DNA of 64,000 nt, from the NCBI GenBank assembly GCA_013288685.1, contig JABDBM010000001.1, positions 89,513 to 153,512 of the forward strand, in the 5' to 3' direction. The number at the start of each line of letters is the position of its first letter. The first letter of the stretch is position 1. The stretch comes from Bacteroidota bacterium (GTDB taxonomy: Bacteria > Bacteroidota > Bacteroidia > Sphingobacteriales > Sphingobacteriaceae). A model generated the notes under the pieces. It was not told the DNA's origin. It saw only the letters and a program-made list of their open reading frames with translations, and searched no databases. The translations under genes and the position numbers were made by a program. Below, in pieces: positions 27,286 to 37,324 of the stretch.

Positions 27286-28986
27286 ATCACTAAATCTCAT
27301 TCCTTTTATATTCAATTGTATCGATCTCCGCTCTTGCCATACGTTTTCTTCTATAGAATAACAAATGTCAAAAGGTACATCTTTTTTTATTTTAGATAAC
27401 TGTTCGCCCTGGTTAAAAGCTATTGCCGCAAAACCCGGCGAACCTTCCTGTATTACGGTCATCTTAACATGGCTTTCGCCAACCAGACCGGCAATGCCGC
27501 TAACATACACATTTTTGCTAAGGAAAACAGGCGCCATATTCTCGGGACCGAAGGGTGCAAATTGGTTCAATACGCGGAAAAATTTGGGTTCTATCTGGCT
27601 TAAACGTAATTCGGCGTCAATTTGTATCTGTTGTATTAATTGTTCGGGTTTTATACTTGCCGATACTACTTCTTCAAATCTGTCGGCAAATGCTTCCACG
27701 TTTTCCGGATGCATGGTGAGCCCCGCCGCATATTTATGGCCGCCAAATTGAATCAGCAAATCGCTGCATCCGCACAGCGCTTCGTACAAATCAAATCCGA
27801 CGACTGAACGCGCCGAACCGGCCACATGTCCGTTTGAACGCGTAAGCACGATAGTAGGCCGGTAATACTTCTCGGTTAGCCGCGATGCTACAATCCCGAT
27901 AACACCTTTATGCCAGTTCTCGCTATATACAACGGTCGATTTACGGCTTATTAATGCTTCATCATTATCAATGATACTTAGCGCCTCGTCGGTGATATGC
28001 AAATCGTGGCCCTTGCGCTCAGTATTGCGTACGTTTATCATCTGGCTTTTTTCTTTGGCCACATCGGTATTATCCGTAATCAGCAACTCAACAGCATGTT
28101 TGGCATCATCAATGCGCCCGGCGGCATTAATGCGCGGACCTAATGAAAAAACAACATCCGATATGGTGTAGTTGGTTGTTTTACCAGCCACTTCCATCAG
28201 CGTTTTTACGCCTATACAGGGATTACTATTTATTTTTTGTACCCCGAGGTGGGCCAGTACCCGGTTTTCGCCGGTGATGTGCACAATATCGCAGGCTATG
28301 CTGATGGCGGCTAAATCATAATAGCAGCTCACTTCCTCAAACGGAATGTCATTTTTTTCGGCATAAGCCTGTATCAGCTTAAAGCCGATGCCACAGCCCG
28401 AAAGTTCTTTATAAGGATAATCACAGTCCTGACGTTTAGGATCCAATACCGCTACCGCCGCAGGCAATTCATCCCCTGGCAAGTGGTGGTCACAAATGAT
28501 GTAATCAATGCCTTTGGTATTGGCGTAAGCAATTTTATCAACCGATTTTATTCCGCAGTCCAGCGCTATAATCAGGCTAAAGCCGTTTGCTGCTGCATAG
28601 TCAATGCTTAGCGTGGATATGCCATAGCCTTCTTTGTATCGGTCGGGGATATAATATTCCAGGTTATCGCAATAGTTTTTAAAGAAACCGTAAACTACCG
28701 AAACTGCGGTGGTGCCGTCAACATCATAATCACCATATATCAATATTTTTTCGCCGGTGGCAATGGCAGTTTCTATACGCAAAATGGCTTTTTCCATATC
28801 AGCCATCAGGAAGGGATCGTGCAGGTGACGCTCGTCGGGCCGAAAAAACAGGCGGGCTTCTTCGTAGGATTTAATTCCTCTGTGTATCAGTAGGCTGCTT
28901 AAAACGGTATCGATATTGAGGGCGGCGGCTAATGCTTGTATTTCTTGTTCATCGGCATTATCCCTTATTGCCCACCGTTTATTCAT
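27283..28986 (-). CDS. recJ: Single-stranded-DNA-specific 5'-3' exonuclease RecJ
   Basis: 567 aa from ATG 28986 (MNKRWAIRDN). The frame extends 18 codons further to 29040, but that would overlap the divergent MBL gene and adds a hydrophobic stretch foreign to RecJ. The DHH phosphoesterase motifs are ILIYGDYDVDGTTA, IALDCGIKS, ICDHHLPG and LGPRINAAGR; the DHHA1 region has QFGGHKYAAGL. Acts in recombination and mismatch repair. Confidence 0.95.
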   Translation of the reverse strand: MNKRWAIRDNADEQEIQALAAALNIDTVLSSLLIHRGIKSYEEARLFFRPDERHLHDPFLMADMEKAILRIETAIATGEKILIYGDYDVDGTTAVSVVYGFFKNYCDNLEYYIPDRYKEGYGISTLSIDYAAANGFSLIIALDCGIKSVDKIAYANTKGIDYIICDHHLPGDELPAAVAVLDPKRQDCDYPYKELSGCGIGFKLIQAYAEKNDIPFEEVSCYYDLAAISIACDIVHITGENRVLAHLGVQKINSNPCIGVKTLMEVAGKTTNYTISDVVFSLGPRINAAGRIDDAKHAVELLITDNTDVAKEKSQMINVRNTERKGHDLHITDEALSIIDNDEALISRKSTVVYSENWHKGVIGIVASRLTEKYYRPTIVLTRSNGHVAGSARSVVGFDLYEALCGCSDLLIQFGGHKYAAGLTMHPENVEAFADRFEEVVSASIKPEQLIQQIQIDAELRLSQIEPKFFRVLNQFAPFGPENMAPVFLSKNVYVSGIAGLVGESHVKMTVIQEGSPGFAAIAFNQGEQLSKIKKDVPFDICYSIEENVWQERRSIQLNIKGMRFSD

Positions 28987-29025
28987 ATCTTTGTGTTTAA
29001 AAAAAGTAAAGATAAGGCAAATATA
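28986..29025. promoter_or_regulatory. Divergent promoter region, recJ / MBL hydrolase
   Basis: The 40-nt gap holds a TAnnTTTG-type -7 element on each strand: TATCTTTG at 28986-28993 (plus) and TATATTTG at 29018-29025 (minus). No convincing -33 element was found at the expected distance, so this is tentative. Confidence 0.3.
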
Positions 29026-29026
29026 A

Positions 29027-29797
29027 ATGAAAATATTCACCCTCGGCGAAGGCTCTTACTCTGTTGATGCCACTAAAAAATTTATTCCCTTTAACCCCGA
29101 AACTGATAACTTCAGGGAGCGGCCGGCATCCTTATTTATTCACGTAAATCCTTTTCTGATAAAAACAGACACCGACCTGATTGTGCTGGATACCGGGCTT
29201 GGCTATAAAGATACCCGCGACGAATTGATTATACATCAGCATATCCGCAACGCAGGTTTCGATCCGGATGACGTAACTTTGGTTTTAATGTCGCACCTGC
29301 ATTACGATCATTCGGGTGGCTTGGTAGTTGAGCATAGTGGCAAACTAAATCCCAGTTTCCCTAATGCCGAACATGTAATTCAGCAAAAAGAGTGGGAGAC
29401 AGGCCTTTCGGGTAAATCGTCATCTTATCATAAAGAAATTTTTGAGGCATTAAATGGTGCAGTGAAATTAACGTTGGTTGATGGCTCGGGCGAATTCAGA
29501 TCGGGCATCAGGTACGAACTGTCTGGCGGTCACTCGCCGTTTCACCAGGTGTTTTGGATGGAAATTGAAGGAACCAAATGCTTTTTTGGTGGCGATGAAC
29601 TGCCGGAACCTGAACAACTGATCCGTAAGTTTGTGGCCAAGTATGATTATGATGGCCGTAAGGCAATGCAATTGCGCGAAGAATATGGTAAAAAAGCGGC
29701 CGAAGAAGGCTGGACCTGTTTATTTTATCATGCTAAATCTTTGGCAGTGGGTAACGTAAGTTACCAGGATGATCATTTTAAGATAGATCCTGCTTAA
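29027..29797 (+). CDS. Metallo-beta-lactamase fold hydrolase
   Basis: 256 aa, cytoplasmic. The zinc motif SHLHYDHSGG is intact, with later ELSGGHSPFHQV and FFGGDELPEPE supplying further ligands. It resembles lactonase- or glyoxalase-II-like hydrolases; substrate unknown. Divergent from recJ; its last 4 nt overlap those of the convergent response regulator gene. Confidence 0.87.
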   Translation: MKIFTLGEGSYSVDATKKFIPFNPETDNFRERPASLFIHVNPFLIKTDTDLIVLDTGLGYKDTRDELIIHQHIRNAGFDPDDVTLVLMSHLHYDHSGGLVVEHSGKLNPSFPNAEHVIQQKEWETGLSGKSSSYHKEIFEALNGAVKLTLVDGSGEFRSGIRYELSGGHSPFHQVFWMEIEGTKCFFGGDELPEPEQLIRKFVAKYDYDGRKAMQLREEYGKKAAEEGWTCLFYHAKSLAVGNVSYQDDHFKIDPA

Positions 29798-30213
29798 GCA
29801 GGATCTTCAACTTTAAAAAGTTCTTTTATTTTTTCCACATTTAGTGGTTTCGAGATAAAATCTTTTACCAGCGGGTATGATCGGGCTTTATTGATGTCAT
29901 TGCTGAATACCGAGGACGAAATGATAAAAATTTTGCATTTGCCGGCCGGGTCAATATTTAAACGTTTGTATTCGTCTAAAAACTCCCATCCGTTCATAAT
30001 AGGCATGTTTATATCCAGTAAAATATAATCGGGTAATTTTTCGGGGTCCTTGCGTTGTATCTCCACCAGCTGATCAATAGCAAACTTACCGTTAAGGCAG
30101 GCCATTATCTCAGTATTTAATAAAGCTTTCTTTATTAATTTTATTGAAATGAAGTTGTTTATTTCATCATCATCAACGAGTAACACACTTACGGATCTGC
30201 TATTAAAGTTCAT
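29794..30213 (-). CDS. Single-domain response regulator
   Basis: 139 aa, a receiver domain only. VLLVDDDEINN gives the acidic pair, LLDINMPIMNGWEF the phospho-Asp, IISSS the switch Ser in place of Thr, and FISKPL the conserved Lys. There is no output domain, so it must act by protein interaction or phosphotransfer. No kinase is adjacent. Confidence 0.92.
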   Translation of the reverse strand: MNFNSRSVSVLLVDDDEINNFISIKLIKKALLNTEIMACLNGKFAIDQLVEIQRKDPEKLPDYILLDINMPIMNGWEFLDEYKRLNIDPAGKCKIFIISSSVFSNDINKARSYPLVKDFISKPLNVEKIKELFKVEDPA

Positions 30214-30382
30214 ATATCAATCTATTCTGATATTGCTTTATACGGTACAAAAATTTAAAAGGTTATGCCTTTTATGAATAGCACACAGATAAATCAGTTA
30301 ATAGTATCCGGGGGTAACGCACTATTAATATCATTTAATTCATCCTTAGCTATTGTGCAATAATAATCAATCGGTTATTTAA

Positions 30383-30414
30383 TTGGTTAATATTGATTAA
30401 AATTAATATTTTAG
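30383..30414 (+). promoter_or_regulatory. Candidate promoter of the zinc protease gene
   Basis: TTGG at 30383-30386 and TATTTTAG at 30407-30414, 20 nt apart, near the Bacteroidota consensus (TTTG and TAnnTTTG, one mismatch each). The leader to the ATG at 30435 would be short. Confidence 0.35.
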
Positions 30415-30434
30415 ACTGAACAATGCAACTTATC

Positions 30435-32861
30435 ATGAAAAAAATTCATTTGCTCTTTTTCTTTCTCGTTACCGCCTTTCAATTTGCCTATAGCCAAAAA
30501 TCAGATGATTTTGAGTTAAAAACTCATGGATTAAGCAAATATACAGGGTATTACAGTTTTTACTGGGACGAAAAAACAGGGCGCATATTGTTAGAAATTG
30601 ATAAATTCAATACCGAATTTCTATATGTTAACTCCCTTCCGGCCGGCGTTGGATCAAATGACCTGGGGTTGGACCGCGGACAAATAGGGGATAGCCGTAT
30701 TGTAAAGTTTATTAAATCGGGGCCAAAAATTCTTCTGGTGCAGCCCAATTATGCATACCGGGCAGTAAGTAACAATGCTGATGAACGAAAATCGGTAGAG
30801 GAAGCTTTTGCGCAATCGGTTATTTGGGGTTTTAAAGCCGAGGCGCAGGACAGCAGCAGGGTCTTAATTGATTTTACGCCTTTTTTGCTGCGTGATGCTC
30901 ATGGCATTGCCGACAGATTAGGCGCTGCCAACCAGGGGAATTATAACCTTGATGAAACACGGTCGGCCGTTTACCTGCCTAACACCAAGAGTTTCCCCGA
31001 TAATTCGGAGTTTGAGGCCACTATTACCCTAACCGGGAAGGCTAAGGGGGCCGAAATTAGTTCGGTAACGCCCGACCCAAATGCGGTAACGGTGCGGATG
31101 CATCACTCATTTATTAAATTACCCGATGATAATTATAAACCGCGATTATTTGATCCGCGGTCGGGGTTTTATGATAACGCATATATGGATTATGCCACAC
31201 CGATAGACCAGCCTATTGTAAAACATTTTATAACACGCCACCGCCTGCAAAAGAAGGACCCATCGGCTGCGATGAGCGAACCGGTAAAACCCATCATTTA
31301 TTATGTTGACCGCGGCGCACCCGAGCCTGTTCGCACTGCCCTGTTGGAAGGTGCAGCATGGTGGAACCAGGCTTTTGAGGCAGCCGGTTATAAAAATGCT
31401 TTCCAGGTAAAACTATTGCCCGAGGATGCCGACCCGATGGACATCAGGTATAATATTATACAATGGGTACATCGCTCAACCAGGGGATGGAGTTATGGTA
31501 TGTCAATTGTTGACCCACGCACCGGCGAGATTATTAAAGGCCAGGTTTCATTAGGCTCCCTGCGCGACAGGCAGGATTTTTTAATTGCCGAAGGCTTTTT
31601 ACAACCTTATGAAGATGGAAAACCAGTTAGCGATGGTATGATGAAATTAGCCATTGCCCGTTTGCATCAGCTTGCAGCACACGAGGTTGGGCATACTTTG
31701 GGTATGCAGCATAATTTTGCCTCCAGCGTAAATAACCGCGCTTCGGTAATGGATTACCCACCACCGTTTGCCGGATTGAAGGCTGACGGTACGATTGATC
31801 TGTCTAACGCCTACACCACCTCCATTGGTGGCTGGGATAAACGGGCCGTCCTTTATGCCTACCAGGATTTTGCGCCAGGTACCGACGAAAATGCGGCATT
31901 AAAGAACATTATGGCCGAAACGCTGAAACAAGGCTTTTTATATATTACCGACGAAGACGCCCGGCCCGAGGGGGGCGCTCACCCGCTGGCCCACTTATGG
32001 GATAACGGTACCAATGCAGCCGATGAGCTAAACCGGCTGATGGTGATCCGCAAGCACATACTGGATAATTTCTCGGAAAAGGCCATAAGGCAGGATGCAC
32101 CGATGGCTACGCTGGAGGAAGTTTTGGTGCCTATGTACCTGCTGCAACGTTACCAGGTGGAGGCGGCGTCAAAAATGTTAGGCGGACTATATTATACCTA
32201 TGCGGTAAAGAACGACGGACAGGTGACAACCAAATTTATCCCCCCAGCCGAGCAATGGAAGGCGTTTAACGCGCTGATGACCACCATCAGCCCGGAAGCG
32301 TTGGCGCTGCCCGAAAAGCTGATTGAAAAAATACCTCCCCGGCCCGATGGTTATCCGCGCACAAGGGAAATGTTTAAATCGCGCACAGGTTTAACTTTTG
32401 ATCCATTAGGCGCTGCTGAATCCGCAGCAGGCACCACGTTGGCCTTTATGCTGCAGCCACAACGGGCAGCACGGTTGGTTGAATACCGGGCACGTGACAG
32501 CAGCCAGCCCGGCTTGATAGCGGTGTTGGATAAGTTGATAGCCCAAACCTGGAAAACTCCGCAGCTACCCGGTTACAAAGGCGAGATATCTCGTACTGTT
32601 AATAACCTGGTTTTAAAACAACTACTGATATTGGCCGCAAATTCGCAGGCTACTGAGAACGTAAGAGGTATTGCATTAATGGAAATTGATAGTTTAAAAA
32701 AGTGGATGAACAGCGCGGTTAAATCGTCGACCGAAAATCAAAGAGCTAATTTGCTATTTGGCTTATCGCAAATTGAAGCTTTTGAGAAAAACCCGGATCA
32801 ATTTAAACCTGCACCTGAATTAAATATGCCTGATGGCAGTCCGATTGGGAGTGATGAATAA
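30435..32861 (+). CDS. Secreted zinc-dependent metalloprotease (DUF5117/DUF5118 type)
   Basis: 808 aa from ATG 30435; an ATG at 30423 adds four residues. Signal peptide about 1-21 (ends FAYSQ). The zinc site is AAHEVGHTLGMQHNF, near residue 415, of the HExxHxxGxxH gluzincin/metzincin type. The N-terminal region (KYTGYYSFYWDEKTGRILLEI) and the central YYVDRGAPEPVRTALLEGA match this large Bacteroidota and Proteobacteria family. It is probably periplasmic or surface-located; substrate unknown. Confidence 0.88.
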   Translation: MKKIHLLFFFLVTAFQFAYSQKSDDFELKTHGLSKYTGYYSFYWDEKTGRILLEIDKFNTEFLYVNSLPAGVGSNDLGLDRGQIGDSRIVKFIKSGPKILLVQPNYAYRAVSNNADERKSVEEAFAQSVIWGFKAEAQDSSRVLIDFTPFLLRDAHGIADRLGAANQGNYNLDETRSAVYLPNTKSFPDNSEFEATITLTGKAKGAEISSVTPDPNAVTVRMHHSFIKLPDDNYKPRLFDPRSGFYDNAYMDYATPIDQPIVKHFITRHRLQKKDPSAAMSEPVKPIIYYVDRGAPEPVRTALLEGAAWWNQAFEAAGYKNAFQVKLLPEDADPMDIRYNIIQWVHRSTRGWSYGMSIVDPRTGEIIKGQVSLGSLRDRQDFLIAEGFLQPYEDGKPVSDGMMKLAIARLHQLAAHEVGHTLGMQHNFASSVNNRASVMDYPPPFAGLKADGTIDLSNAYTTSIGGWDKRAVLYAYQDFAPGTDENAALKNIMAETLKQGFLYITDEDARPEGGAHPLAHLWDNGTNAADELNRLMVIRKHILDNFSEKAIRQDAPMATLEEVLVPMYLLQRYQVEAASKMLGGLYYTYAVKNDGQVTTKFIPPAEQWKAFNALMTTISPEALALPEKLIEKIPPRPDGYPRTREMFKSRTGLTFDPLGAAESAAGTTLAFMLQPQRAARLVEYRARDSSQPGLIAVLDKLIAQTWKTPQLPGYKGEISRTVNNLVLKQLLILAANSQATENVRGIALMEIDSLKKWMNSAVKSSTENQRANLLFGLSQIEAFEKNPDQFKPAPELNMPDGSPIGSDE

Positions 32862-32876
32862 ATGATCATATCGCTT

Positions 32877-32911
32877 AAGCCTTACGAAGTAATTAAAACA
32901 TCGTAAGGTTT
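32877..32911. terminator. Bidirectional terminator
   Basis: AAGCCTTACGA (32877-32887) and TCGTAAGGTTT (32901-32911) form an 11-bp stem with one wobble pair, followed by a T-rich tail. It lies between the convergent protease and lipoprotein genes. Confidence 0.7.
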
Positions 32912-32916
32912 AATTT

Positions 32917-33387
32917 TTATTTAGCCAGCACCATAATTTGCGGAGTGCTTTGGCGTGTATAAACCAGCGCCCCGTTATAGGTAACCGAACTGAGCACCAT
33001 GAATGGGCAACATCCACCGGTTGTACCGGTTTTAAACAGTAAAATATCGATCGGTTTATCGGCAACCTGCATGGTTACAGTATCTACAGGGTGGGCCGGC
33101 ACCACAAATACAGTAAAGAGCCTGGTTGTAGAGTCGGCCCGCAAAATGGCGGAATCAGCAACTCCGTTTATAATGTGTTTCATTTTTAGCTGGCTGGCTT
33201 TATAAGGGCCACCCCAAAAAAGATCCTGGCCGGTTGTTTTATCAACCACTTTAAAACTCACGTTTGGAATTACTGCTGCTATCGCGGGACATATCCCGCT
33301 GCATTTGGTGACACTGGTTGAACTGCATCCTGTTCCAATAATGGAAAATAACAAAAGGGAAGCAAGGAAATACATTGATGGTTTCAT
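32917..33387 (-). CDS. Hypothetical lipoprotein
   Basis: 156 aa from ATG 33387 (MKPSMYFLASLLL). The frame runs on to a GTG at 33510, but that part lacks signal features. The lipobox is IIGTGC near residue 21, so it is anchored in the outer or inner membrane. The mature part is beta-rich (VSFKVVDKTTGQDLFWGG, then TVTMQVADKPIDILLFKTG), with GTTGGCCPFM. No family recognised. Confidence 0.7.
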   Translation of the reverse strand: MKPSMYFLASLLLFSIIGTGCSSTSVTKCSGICPAIAAVIPNVSFKVVDKTTGQDLFWGGPYKASQLKMKHIINGVADSAILRADSTTRLFTVFVVPAHPVDTVTMQVADKPIDILLFKTGTTGGCCPFMVLSSVTYNGALVYTRQSTPQIMVLAK

Positions 33388-33596
33388 AGCGACAACGTTG
33401 ATAAATATAATAGCATTACGTGTTAAATCTTTGCACCGTAACAGCTTATTCATTAAATAGTTGCCCGGGAGGCGCTCATTTAGCTGAAAGCCGCCGCCCT
33501 GCATTTTCACATGCCCCTCTGCTATAAATTACCGGTGATGCAACCAATTTTAACAATATTTCATCTTAACCATATAACCCTCAATATTTTAATAAG

Positions 33597-34151
33597 ATGA
33601 AAAAAATACTATCCAACAGAAAATCAATACTGTCTATTCTGCTCATGTTGTGTTTTGCATGTACAGTACAAGCACAGAATAAAACAAAACGAATAGGCAA
33701 CAGACCACGGTCGGGTTCGGCAAATAGCAGCTTTGATATGGTTAAGGGCTACCAGGTAGCCGTTAAAATGAACGCGGGTCACAAGCCTGTACAGTTGCTG
33801 CAATTGAATTTTGATGCTGAAAATGTTAGTGCCGACAGTATTAAATTTAAAGTGAACGTTTACGAATTTGACGGCATTACGCCCGGAGAAAATTTAATTA
33901 AACAGGATGTTATTGGCACCATACCCGAAGGAAAAAACCGCGTAAATGTTAATTTGGAACCGTACAACATTACCGCGAAAGGAAGTTTACTGGTGGCTGT
34001 TGAATGGTTAAAAAGCGGCCATGCCGAAAATCACTTTGCCATTGGCTTATTTAACGGCGGCACCTACCTGTTTAAAAATAATCAATGGAAAAAAGTCCCC
34101 GTCGCCGGCGTTGATTTTAACATGCTGGTGCGGAAGCTAAGCAGGGCGTGA
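33597..34151 (+). CDS. Hypothetical secreted beta-rich protein
   Basis: 184 aa. Signal peptide about 1-26 (ends TVQAQ). The mature part alternates strands (VKMNAGHKPVQLLQLNF, FKVNVYEFDGITPGEN, GSLLVAVEWLK), like a carbohydrate-binding or jelly-roll sandwich, without catalytic residues. Single gene, divergent from the lipoprotein gene. Function unknown. Confidence 0.7.
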   Translation: MKKILSNRKSILSILLMLCFACTVQAQNKTKRIGNRPRSGSANSSFDMVKGYQVAVKMNAGHKPVQLLQLNFDAENVSADSIKFKVNVYEFDGITPGENLIKQDVIGTIPEGKNRVNVNLEPYNITAKGSLLVAVEWLKSGHAENHFAIGLFNGGTYLFKNNQWKKVPVAGVDFNMLVRKLSRA

Positions 34152-34170
34152 GAGTCTCCTGTTAGGATGT

Positions 34171-34269
34171 ATGAGCCATGATTCGCAGGATTTGAGGATT
34201 ACAGGATAATAGTAAGATATAAAATGCTTATGTCATGGCAATCCTTAAATCCTGCGAATCAAGGTTCAT
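34171..34269. repeat. Dispersed palindrome, ATTCGCAGGATT type
   Basis: Left arm 34171-34199 (core TGATTCGCAGGATTTGAGGA) and right arm 34241-34269 are near-perfect inverted repeats of 29 nt with about 41 nt between. A sister copy with compensating changes lies at 54869-54965, and a half copy at 12231-12260. Confidence 0.82.
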
Positions 34270-34270
34270 A

Positions 34271-34312
34271 TAATCACCGTAATCTTCACAAAATCGCCGT
34301 AATCCCCAAATA
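34271..34312 (-). repeat. Reverse copy of the GATTACAGTGATT word repeat
   Basis: AATCACCGTAATCTTCAC, then AAATCGCCGTAATCCCCAAA, the reverse complement of the elements at 27100 and 51411. It directly follows the palindrome at 34171-34269. Confidence 0.6.
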
Positions 34313-34342
34313 AAAAAAGCCCGAAGAGATATCTCCCCAGGC
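34312..34342 (-). terminator. Terminator of the sdhCAB operon
   Basis: On the minus strand, GCCTGGGGAGAT pairs with ATCTCTTCGGGC (12 bp including wobble pairs) and is followed by TTTTTTT. It lies about 30 nt beyond the sdhB stop codon. Confidence 0.75.
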
Positions 34343-34368
34343 CTTACAGATTAAACATTGTTTTGTCT

Positions 34369-35160
34369 TTATTCGCCGGTGGCATGCTCATGCACACCTT
34401 CTTCGCGGAACAGCTTGGCACTGAAAAAATCGTTATTCATGCGGCTGATGTTGGTCATTTTTATTTCTTTAGGGCATTCGGCCTCGCAGGCGCCGGTGTT
34501 AGTGCAATTACCAAATCCTTCGGCGTCCATTTGCGCAACCATGGCCTGTACGCGGCTGTAACGCTCGGGTTGGCCCTGCGGCAACATGCCTAATTGGGTA
34601 ACCTTTGCCGATACAAACAGCATAGCAGACGCGTTTTTACAAGCTGCTACACAAGCGCCGCAACCAATACAAGTTGCAGAGTTAAAAGCCTCGTCGGCAA
34701 TTACTTTTGGGATCGGTATAGCGTTGGCATCAATAGTAACACCTGTGTTTACCGAAACGAAACCCCCAGCTTGCTGTATACGGTCGAATGCTGAACGGTC
34801 AACTGCCAAATCTTTTATTACCGGGAAGGCTGCTGCGCGCCATGGTTCAATCACAATAATTTCGCCATCGTGAAAAGTACGCATGTGCAATTGGCAGGTG
34901 GTAATAGCATTTTTAGGCCCATGCGGGTGCCCGTTGATGTACAGCGAACACATACCGCAAATGCCTTCGCGGCAATCATGGTCAAAATGGATAGGTTCGT
35001 CACCTTTATGGATCAGGCCTTCATTTACCACGTCCAGCATTTCCAGGAACGACATATCCGGCGAAATGCCTTCGGCTTTATAAGTCACAAATGCGCCCTT
35101 GGTGTCGGCATTCTTCTGCCTCCATACTTTAAGCGTCAGGTTCATGTTTCCAGTACTCAT
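34369..35160 (-). CDS. sdhB: Succinate dehydrogenase/fumarate reductase iron-sulfur subunit
   Basis: 263 aa. Carries electrons from the flavin to quinone. The plant-type [2Fe-2S] cysteines are in CREGICGMC, the [4Fe-4S] motif is [11 protein letters not shown] and the third cluster is in [12 protein letters not shown]. It is the last gene of sdhCAB. A dispersed palindrome separates it from sdhA. Confidence 0.96.
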   Translation of the reverse strand: MSTGNMNLTLKVWRQKNADTKGAFVTYKAEGISPDMSFLEMLDVVNEGLIHKGDEPIHFDHDCREGICGMCSLYINGHPHGPKNAITTCQLHMRTFHDGEIIVIEPWRAAAFPVIKDLAVDRSAFDRIQQAGGFVSVNTGVTIDANAIPIPKVIADEAFNSATCIGCGACVAACKNASAMLFVSAKVTQLGMLPQGQPERYSRVQAMVAQMDAEGFGNCTNTGACEAECPKEIKMTNISRMNNDFFSAKLFREEGVHEHATGE

Positions 35161-35175
35161 GTTTTGTTAAATTTC

Positions 35176-35284
35176 TTTGTCATCCTAAACAAAGTGAAGG
35201 ATCTTCTGCGATGTGCTTATCGAACTATGCAAAGTTTGCACTTGCAGGATTCAGAAGATTCTTCACTTCGTTCAGAATGACAAA
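35176..35284. repeat. Dispersed inverted repeat inside the sdh operon (sdhA-sdhB)
   Basis: Left arm about 35176-35207 (TTTGTCATCCTAAACAAAG...) and right arm about 35252-35284 (...TTCAGAATGACAAAT). It is a diverged relative of the palindrome at 5391-5508 and fills the whole 132-nt gap between sdhA and sdhB. Confidence 0.75.
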
Positions 35285-35292
35285 TTGTTAAT

Positions 35293-37227
35293 TTATTTAT
35301 AACTCCTTTGAGTTAAGTGAACAAACTCAAAATCAAGGACTTCCTTATTCAATACTTCGGGCTGATTATCCCCTTTATATTCCCAGGCTGCTACGAAAGC
35401 AAAATGCTCATCATCGCGCATAGCTTCACCTTCCGGAGTTTGCGATTCCAAACGGAAGTGGCCACCGCATGATTCTTTACGCATCAGTGCATCATCTACC
35501 ATCAGCTCGCCAAGTTCAAGGAAGTCAGCTACACGTCCGGCTCTTTCTAACGAAGCGTTAACTTCTTCATTAGCGCCTACAACAATGGCGTTTTTCCAGA
35601 AGTCGGCACGCAGGGCTTGTATCAAGCCTTTGGCTTTAGTTAAACCTTCTTCGGTACGGGCCATGCCGCAGTATTCCCACATAATATGGCCCAAATCGCG
35701 GTGATATTCGTTTACTGTTTTGGTGCCTTTTAATGCCAGCAATTTGTTGATGCGGGCAATCACATCCTGCTTGGTTTGCTCAAAGGCAGGGTGCTTGGTG
35801 TCAACCGGTTTTGGTCCGATAGTGGCTAAGTAATCACCTAAAGTATAAGGGATTACGAAATAACCATCGGCTAAGCCCTGCATCAAAGCAGAAGCGCCCA
35901 AACGGTTAGCCCCGTGATCGCTAAAGTTACATTCGCCTAAGGCGTATAAGCCCGGGATATTGGTGCTCAAGTTATAATCCACCCATAGGCCGCCCATTGT
36001 ATAATGCACCGCAGGGTATATCCGCATAGGTTGTTTGTAAGGGTCTTCGTCGGTAATTTGATAGTACATATCAAACAGGTTACCATATTTGGCCGCTACA
36101 GCGTCTTTACCTAAGCGGTGTATCGCATCGGCAAAATCCAAAAATACTGCAAAACCTGAGCCTCCCACGCCGCGACCGTCATCCACCATTTCCTTGGCGT
36201 TACGTGAAGCCACATCGCGCGGAACAAGGTTACCGAATGAAGGATATTTGCGTTCAAGGAAGTAATCACGGTCGTCTTCCTTAACCTGGTCGGCCCGGAT
36301 AGCGCCTTTGCGCAATTGCTCGGCAACTGCGACTGTTTTTGGCGCCCAAACCCGGCCGTCGTTACGCAACGACTCGGACATCAGCGTCAATTTCGACTGA
36401 TGATCACCCGTTACCGGGATACAGGTTGGGTGAATTTGTGTATAGCAGGGGTTAGCAAAATATGCACCACGTTTGTGCGCCCGCCATGCAGCAGTAACAT
36501 TTGAGCCTATTGCATTGGTCGACAGGTAAAACACGTTGCCGTAACCGCCTGTGCAAAGCAATACGGCATGGCCGCTATGGGTTTCAATTTCGCCTGTTAT
36601 TAAATTACGGGTAACAATACCTTTGGCTTGTCCGTCAACGGTCACCACGTCCAGCATTTCGGTACGGGTGTACATTTTTACCTTGCCCAAATGTATCTGG
36701 CGGTTTAAGGCTGAGTAAGCACCTAATAATAGTTGTTGTCCGGTTTGTCCGCGTGCATAAAACGTACGCGAAACCTGCGAGCCACCAAATGAACGGTTAT
36801 CCAGTAAGCCACCGTATTCGCGGGCAAATGGAACACCTTGTGCAACACATTGGTCGATAATATTTACCGATACTTCGGCCAGACGGTACACATTGCCTTC
36901 GCGGGCACGGTAATCTCCACCTTTAATGGTATCGTAAAATAAACGATAAACACTATCGCCATCGTTTTGATAATTTTTGGCAGCATTAATACCCCCCTGC
37001 GCAGCAATAGAGTGTGCACGACGCGGGCTGTCCTGGAAACAGAATGCCTTTACATTATAACCCAGTTCGGCTAACGAAGCCGCAGCAGCGCCGCCTGCAA
37101 GGCCGGTACCTACTACAATAACATCGTATTTACGCTTATTGGCCGGGTTAACCAGTTTTAAGTTAAATTTATGCTTGCTCCATTTTTCGGCTAATGGACC
37201 TTCAGGAATTTTAGCGTCTAAACTCAT
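35293..37227 (-). CDS. sdhA: Succinate dehydrogenase/fumarate reductase flavoprotein subunit
   Basis: 644 aa from ATG 37227 ([10 protein letters not shown]); the frame extends to a TTG at 37251 inside an intergenic repeat. FAD motif [21 protein letters not shown] near the N-terminus, [16 protein letters not shown] around the covalent FAD His, and [15 protein letters not shown] and [16 protein letters not shown] of the substrate site. Length and insertions match the three-subunit Bacteroidota/epsilon-type enzyme with one cytochrome b. Confidence 0.96.
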   Translation of the reverse strand: MSLDAKIPEGPLAEKWSKHKFNLKLVNPANKRKYDVIVVGTGLAGGAAAASLAELGYNVKAFCFQDSPRRAHSIAAQGGINAAKNYQNDGDSVYRLFYDTIKGGDYRAREGNVYRLAEVSVNIIDQCVAQGVPFAREYGGLLDNRSFGGSQVSRTFYARGQTGQQLLLGAYSALNRQIHLGKVKMYTRTEMLDVVTVDGQAKGIVTRNLITGEIETHSGHAVLLCTGGYGNVFYLSTNAIGSNVTAAWRAHKRGAYFANPCYTQIHPTCIPVTGDHQSKLTLMSESLRNDGRVWAPKTVAVAEQLRKGAIRADQVKEDDRDYFLERKYPSFGNLVPRDVASRNAKEMVDDGRGVGGSGFAVFLDFADAIHRLGKDAVAAKYGNLFDMYYQITDEDPYKQPMRIYPAVHYTMGGLWVDYNLSTNIPGLYALGECNFSDHGANRLGASALMQGLADGYFVIPYTLGDYLATIGPKPVDTKHPAFEQTKQDVIARINKLLALKGTKTVNEYHRDLGHIMWEYCGMARTEEGLTKAKGLIQALRADFWKNAIVVGANEEVNASLERAGRVADFLELGELMVDDALMRKESCGGHFRLESQTPEGEAMRDDEHFAFVAAWEYKGDNQPEVLNKEVLDFEFVHLTQRSYK

Positions 37228-37248
37228 CTCTTTTATGTTTTTTAGAGG

Positions 37249-37321
37249 CAAGAAATCAAGCGTCAGGAATCAAGAAATCACTTTTTCAATCTTGGCTCTT
37301 GCATCTTGTTGTCTTGATTCT
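37249..37321. repeat. Inverted repeat of CAAGAAATCAAG words (sdhC-sdhA gap)
   Basis: Left part CAAGAAATCAAGCGTCAGG and GAATCAAGAAATCA, right part TCTTGGCTCTTGCATCTTG and GTCTTGATTCT. The arms are inverted and imperfect. The same vocabulary occurs at 40678-40763. Confidence 0.65.
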
Positions 37322-37324
37322 ATC

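Noticed and set aside
28987..29040. N-terminal extension of RecJ
   Set aside because: Adds a hydrophobic stretch foreign to the family and would overlap the divergent MBL gene.
33388..33510. N-terminal extension of the lipoprotein at 32917-33387
   Set aside because: It starts with GTG and would bury the lipobox inside the protein.
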